A DNA stretch of 64,000 nucleotides from Paracoccaceae bacterium. GTDB lineage: Bacteria > Pseudomonadota > Alphaproteobacteria > Rhodobacterales > Rhodobacteraceae. Below are positions 60,700-64,000 of the stretch, in pieces; position 1 is the stretch's first letter; every line of letters starts with the position of its first letter. Under the pieces are notes generated by a model, which was not told the DNA's origin, ran no database searches, and saw only the letters and a program-made list of their open reading frames with translations. Made by a program: the position numbers and the translations under genes. The stretch lies in the NCBI GenBank assembly GCA_006226775.1, contig SBGD01000030.1:105004-169003 (forward strand). The letters are read 5' to 3'.

Positions 60700-61932
60700 T
60701 CAGCGCCTGATGGCGAGCCCCGGGTTGGCGAAGGCGAGGTCGGTGTCGGCGGCTTCGGCGCCGGCGAGGTGCAGGCTGCTCAGGGCGGGCAGATCGGCCA
60801 GCGGGGCGAGGTCGCTCACCGGCGTATTGTCGAGGTGCAGCCGGTAGAGCCGGGTCATGCCCGACAGCGGCGCAAGGTCGGTGACCGCGGTGTCGCGCAG
60901 GTCCAGCGTGCGCAGCCGGGTCATGCCGGCCAGCGGCGTGACGTCTGAGATGCCGGTGCGGTCGATGTGGAGATAGGTCATGCGCGTCATCGCGGCCAGC
61001 GGCGCAAGATCGGTGATCCGGGTCTTGTCGAGGTGCAGACGGCTGATCCGCGTCAGCTTCTCCAGCGGCGCCAGGTCCGCGACCGGCGTGTCGAACAGCG
61101 ACAGGGTGGTGAGGGCCGTCAGATCGCGCAGGGGCGTCAGGTCGCGGACCCCGGTCTGCCGGGCGCCGAGGATCCGCAGCGAGGTCAGCCCCGCAAGCGG
61201 ACCCAGGTCGGTGACGCCGGTGGCGGCGATGTGCAACTCCTCCAGCGCGGGCAGTGAGGCCAGCGGCGCCAGATCGGTGACCGGCGTGGTCGAGACATCG
61301 AGCCTCTTCAGCGCCGGGTGCCCGGCCAGCGGCGTGAGGTCGGTGACCGGCGTGCCGGTGAGGGCCAGTTCCTGCAGGTCGGGCATCTCGGCGACAAAGG
61401 AAATGTCGCTGATCCGGGTTCCGCCCAGTTCCAGCCGCTTGATCCCCGTCATCCCGGCAATGGGAGAGAAATCGCGCAGCCGCGAGCCGTCGAGATACAG
61501 GTTGCGCGCCTCGGGCAGGCTGGTGACCACCGCAAGCTGCTCGGGCGTGTCCAGACGGGCGGTGACGGCGCGGATCGCCGGGTGGCCCTGCACCTGGGGC
61601 AGGCGGTCGGCAAAGCCCGGGCGCACATGCAGGCCGGTGCTCCGGGCGGTGACGCAGGTCGCGCCGAAGTTGACGCCGGGCAGGCCGTCGTCGCTGCACG
61701 CCAGGGGCGCGGGGGAGGGGTGCGGGCTTCGCAGCGGCTGGCCGATCAACCGGGCCGCGGCCTCGGCGCCGCCGGGCGCCAGGGTCTCGGCCAGGTCGAG
61801 GAAATCCTCGGTCTCCTGCGCGCGCTGCACGTAGGTCTCGGCCTTGCCCGACACGATGAGGTAGAGCGCGGCAAAAAGCAGCGCCGCCCCGGCGGTGCCG
61901 AACAGGGGTCCGAGCGTTCGGGAGTGGGTCAT
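60700..61932 (-). CDS. Membrane-anchored leucine-rich repeat protein, 410 aa
   Basis: One N-terminal transmembrane helix (LFGTAGAALLFAALYLIVSG) anchors a periplasmic region with about eleven internalin-like repeats of 22-23 residues (pattern TPVTDLAPLASLPALEEL). Two cysteines (ACSDD, ATCVTA) precede the repeats and may form a disulfide. Repeats suggest a protein-binding surface. No enzyme domain is visible. Confidence 0.88.
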   Translation of the reverse strand: MTHSRTLGPLFGTAGAALLFAALYLIVSGKAETYVQRAQETEDFLDLAETLAPGGAEAAARLIGQPLRSPHPSPAPLACSDDGLPGVNFGATCVTARSTGLHVRPGFADRLPQVQGHPAIRAVTARLDTPEQLAVVTSLPEARNLYLDGSRLRDFSPIAGMTGIKRLELGGTRISDISFVAEMPDLQELALTGTPVTDLTPLAGHPALKRLDVSTTPVTDLAPLASLPALEELHIAATGVTDLGPLAGLTSLRILGARQTGVRDLTPLRDLTALTTLSLFDTPVADLAPLEKLTRISRLHLDKTRITDLAPLAAMTRMTYLHIDRTGISDVTPLAGMTRLRTLDLRDTAVTDLAPLSGMTRLYRLHLDNTPVSDLAPLADLPALSSLHLAGAEAADTDLAFANPGLAIRR

Positions 61933-62038
61933 GCCGAGGGCTCCGCTGGCTGGTTCCGGTCGGAGCCGACGCTAGCGGGCCAATGGGACGAAACCGCGGC
62001 GGGAATGCCGCGATTTCCGGTCCTGTCGGGGGCGCCTC

Positions 62039-63433
62039 TCAGGCGGCGGTCAGAAGACCCTCGGCGGTGATCTTCTCCAGCGTCTCGTCCAGCGATTTGC
62101 GGGCGCGCTCGACCAGGGTGTCGATCTCGGCGGGCGTGATGACCAGCGGCGGGGCGATGATCATGCGGTCGCCGACGTGGCGCATCACGAGGTTGTTGGC
62201 AAAGCACCGCTCGCGGCAGATATAGCCGACGGTGCCCTCCTCGCCGGCGAACTTGGCGCGACTGGCCTTGTCCGGGGTCAGCGCGATGGAGCCCATCAGC
62301 CCGGAAATGCTGGCCTCGCCGACCAGCGGATGCTCGGCCAGCGCTTCCCATTTCTGCTTGAGGTAGGGCCCGGCGACGTCGCGGACATGGGCGACGATGC
62401 CTTCCTCCTCGATGATGCGCAGGTTTTCCAGCGCCACGGCGGCGGCGACCGGGTGGCCGGAATAGGTATAGCCGTGGTTGAATTCGTCCCTGGCAATGGT
62501 CTGCGCCACCTCGTCACAGACGATGGAGGCGCCGATGGGGGCGTAGCCCGACGACAGGCCCTTGGCCACGGTCATGATATGCGGCTTGATGCCCAGGGTC
62601 TGGCTGCCGAACCAGTTGCCGGTGCGCCCGAAGCCGCAGATCACCTCGTCGGCGATCAGCAGGATGCCGTACTTGTCGCAGATCCGCTGGATCTCGGGCC
62701 AGTAGGTCGCGGGCGGGATGATGACGCCACCGGCGCCCTGGATCGGCTCGGCGATGAAGGCGCCGACGCGGTCGGGGCCATGGCGCTCGATCGCCTCTTC
62801 CAGTTCGCGCGCGCGGGCGAGGCCGAACGCGCCCGGGTCCATGTCGCCGCCCTCGGCGTACCAGTTGGGCTGGTTGATGTGGTGGATGTCGGGGATCGGC
62901 ATCCCGCCCTGGGCGTGCATCCCCGACATGCCGCCAAGCGAGCCGGAACCGACGGTCGACCCGTGGTAGGCGTTCTTGCGCGAGATCAGGATATTGCGCT
63001 CGGGCTGGCCTTTCAGCGCCCAGTAGTGGCGGACCATGCGGATGTTTGTGTCATTGGCCTCGGACCCGCCGCCGGCAAAGAAGACGTGGTTGAGATCGCC
63101 CGGCGCCAGTTCCGCCAGCTTGTTGGCCAGCGCGATGGCGGGCACATGGGTGGTCTGGAAGAAGGTGTTGTAGAACGGCAGTTCGCGCATCTGGCGGGCG
63201 GCGACCTCGGCCAGCTCCTCGCGGCCATAGCCGATGGCGACGCACCACAGCCCGGCCATGCCGTCGAGGATGTCATGCCCCTCGCTGTCGGTGATCCAGA
63301 CGCCCTTGGCGCGGGTGATGACCCGGGCGCCCTTTTTCGCCAGCCCCTCGTTCTCGGTGAAGGGGTGCATGTGGTGGGCCGCATCCAGCGCCTGGAGTTC
63401 GGCCGTGGGCAGGTGGTTGGTGATCATGTTCAT
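62039..63433 (-). CDS. Class III aminotransferase, putrescine-pyruvate (SpuC)-like, 464 aa
   Basis: The whole protein follows SpuC: HPFTENEGLAKKGARVITRA, MAGLWCVAIGYGREEL, LPFYNTFFQTTHVPAI, FAGGGSEANDTNIRMVRHYW, AEPIQGAGGVIIPP, LIADEVICGFGRTG, and the PLP-lysine in TVAKGLSSGY. It moves an amino group from putrescine or a related amine to pyruvate. Together with the PotABCD-like importer it suggests polyamine breakdown. ATG at 63433 has GAGGAAA upstream. Confidence 0.88.
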   Translation of the reverse strand: MNMITNHLPTAELQALDAAHHMHPFTENEGLAKKGARVITRAKGVWITDSEGHDILDGMAGLWCVAIGYGREELAEVAARQMRELPFYNTFFQTTHVPAIALANKLAELAPGDLNHVFFAGGGSEANDTNIRMVRHYWALKGQPERNILISRKNAYHGSTVGSGSLGGMSGMHAQGGMPIPDIHHINQPNWYAEGGDMDPGAFGLARARELEEAIERHGPDRVGAFIAEPIQGAGGVIIPPATYWPEIQRICDKYGILLIADEVICGFGRTGNWFGSQTLGIKPHIMTVAKGLSSGYAPIGASIVCDEVAQTIARDEFNHGYTYSGHPVAAAVALENLRIIEEEGIVAHVRDVAGPYLKQKWEALAEHPLVGEASISGLMGSIALTPDKASRAKFAGEEGTVGYICRERCFANNLVMRHVGDRMIIAPPLVITPAEIDTLVERARKSLDETLEKITAEGLLTAA

Positions 63434-63465
63434 TGGGTTTCCTCGCGCGCCAAGGTTCGGGCGCC

Positions 63466-63493
63466 AGAATATGATCAAATTATTCAGAGTCAA
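63466..63493 (-). promoter_or_regulatory. Sigma-70-like promoter for the aminotransferase gene
   Basis: On the minus strand TTGACT (63493-63488) and TATTCT (63471-63466) are separated by 16 bp in an AT-rich patch that stands out in this GC-rich DNA. It ends 32 bp before the gene start. Confidence 0.55.
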
Positions 63494-64000
63494 TCGAATC
63501 GGTGCGCGGGGTTGGTGTGGCGGGGCGACGCTGTGTCGGTCAGGTGCCGCGCGGTGGTTGGCGCGCGCTTGGGTCTTGCCGCGACCGTGTCGGGATATTT
63601 TCGAGAAGCGGGCTTTGGCTGCGCTGTGCAGCAAGGTCTGCCGTGCGGGAGAAAGCACCATTTCGCTGCGCCTGAACCAACGGCAGCTTTCCGGTGGAAG
63701 GGCAGCGACGGTCGTTTTTGTCCGGGTGCTCTGGAAAGACCCTGCTTGAAGGCGGACCCAGGTTGACCTGTCGGCGAGCTACTTAAAGTTTACCCGTCGA
63801 CAGGCCCGGTGCTTCGCACGGACGGGCATACGATGCCCAAGTATGTGCCGACCTTACGAGCACAGCAAACACAGAGTTGGCCTGCCCTATCTTCTCGCTG
63901 AAGACCTAACAGGTTGCTGAAATAGTTGCCGAGCCGGAATGGATTTCTTCCGTCGGTGGCGGATCGCCTGATCGTCATGCCTGTTGGCGCGCACGCTGCT
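63494..64000. other. Right-edge intergenic region, nothing firmly recognised
   Basis: About 500 bp without a convincing gene. A 62-codon leftward frame (63790-63978) has no ribosome site and an unusual composition. The last 200 bp are less GC-rich than the rest and might be the remnant of a mobile element, but no transposase fragment or terminal repeat could be confirmed. Confidence 0.35.

Noticed and set aside
63790..63978. 62-codon leftward frame near the right edge as a gene or transposase remnant
   Set aside because: No ribosome site, no recognisable motif, and no terminal repeats could be confirmed.

Overview
The window is high-GC DNA from an alphaproteobacterium, most likely a Rhodobacteraceae (roseobacter-type) species. 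The evidence is the codon bias, the accD-folC pair, the spermidine/putrescine-type ABC operon, and a Mu-like siphophage whose gene set resembles transposable phages of Rhodobacter. No rRNA, tRNA or CRISPR array was seen.

Layout. (1) 1-4233: host chromosome with a cut-off hypothetical gene, a lipoprotein, a CPBP protease, accD and folC. (2) 4239-43469: one 39,231-bp Mu-like transposable prophage. Both ends can be placed to the base: imperfect terminal inverted repeats start 5'-TGT, carry subterminal TTGCAG sites, and are flanked by a perfect 5-bp target duplication, CCCAC. (3) 43470-64000: host chromosome with a rhodanese protein, a LysM protein, Trm112-like, Lon-N and thioredoxin/TPR proteins, an SGNH hydrolase, a DUF924 protein, exonuclease III, a PotABCD-type transporter divergent from an ectoine-hydrolase-like M24 peptidase and an ArgE-like deacetylase, a winged-helix/alpha-beta hydrolase fusion, a dihaem cytochrome c, a leucine-rich repeat protein and a SpuC-like putrescine aminotransferase.

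Prophage logic. A LexA-type (S24) repressor faces left and is separated by a palindromic operator from a rightward early operon: Ner-like protein, antirepressor-like protein, ParB-like protein, MuA-type DDE transposase, MuB-type ATPase, DUF3164 and GemA. A small island follows, with a leftward gene and an ORF6N antirepressor preceded by what looks like a C4-type antisense RNA. Next comes a Mor-type activator whose Shine-Dalgarno lies in a hairpin. The late genes are lysis (GH24 endolysin, 3-TM holin, DUF2730), packaging (DUF3486 and large terminase), portal and Mu-F, protease/scaffold, decoration and major head proteins, and a siphovirus tail (tube, G/GT chaperones with a GGGAAAC slippery site, tape measure, NlpC/P60, J-like tip, beta-helix fibre). 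Three copies of one dyad (CTCGCAC-N4-GTGCGAGTGT) lie upstream of the lysis, head-protease and tail-fibre genes, positions where phage Mu has late promoters. The right end carries a decayed DNA methyltransferase/nuclease gene at the place where Mu carries its modification gene. Apart from that gene and one possibly truncated small gene, the prophage looks complete.

Flank biology. The right flank has a polyamine or amino-compound uptake and breakdown theme: an ABC importer with unusually enlarged permeases, an M24 and an M20 amidohydrolase, and a class III aminotransferase.
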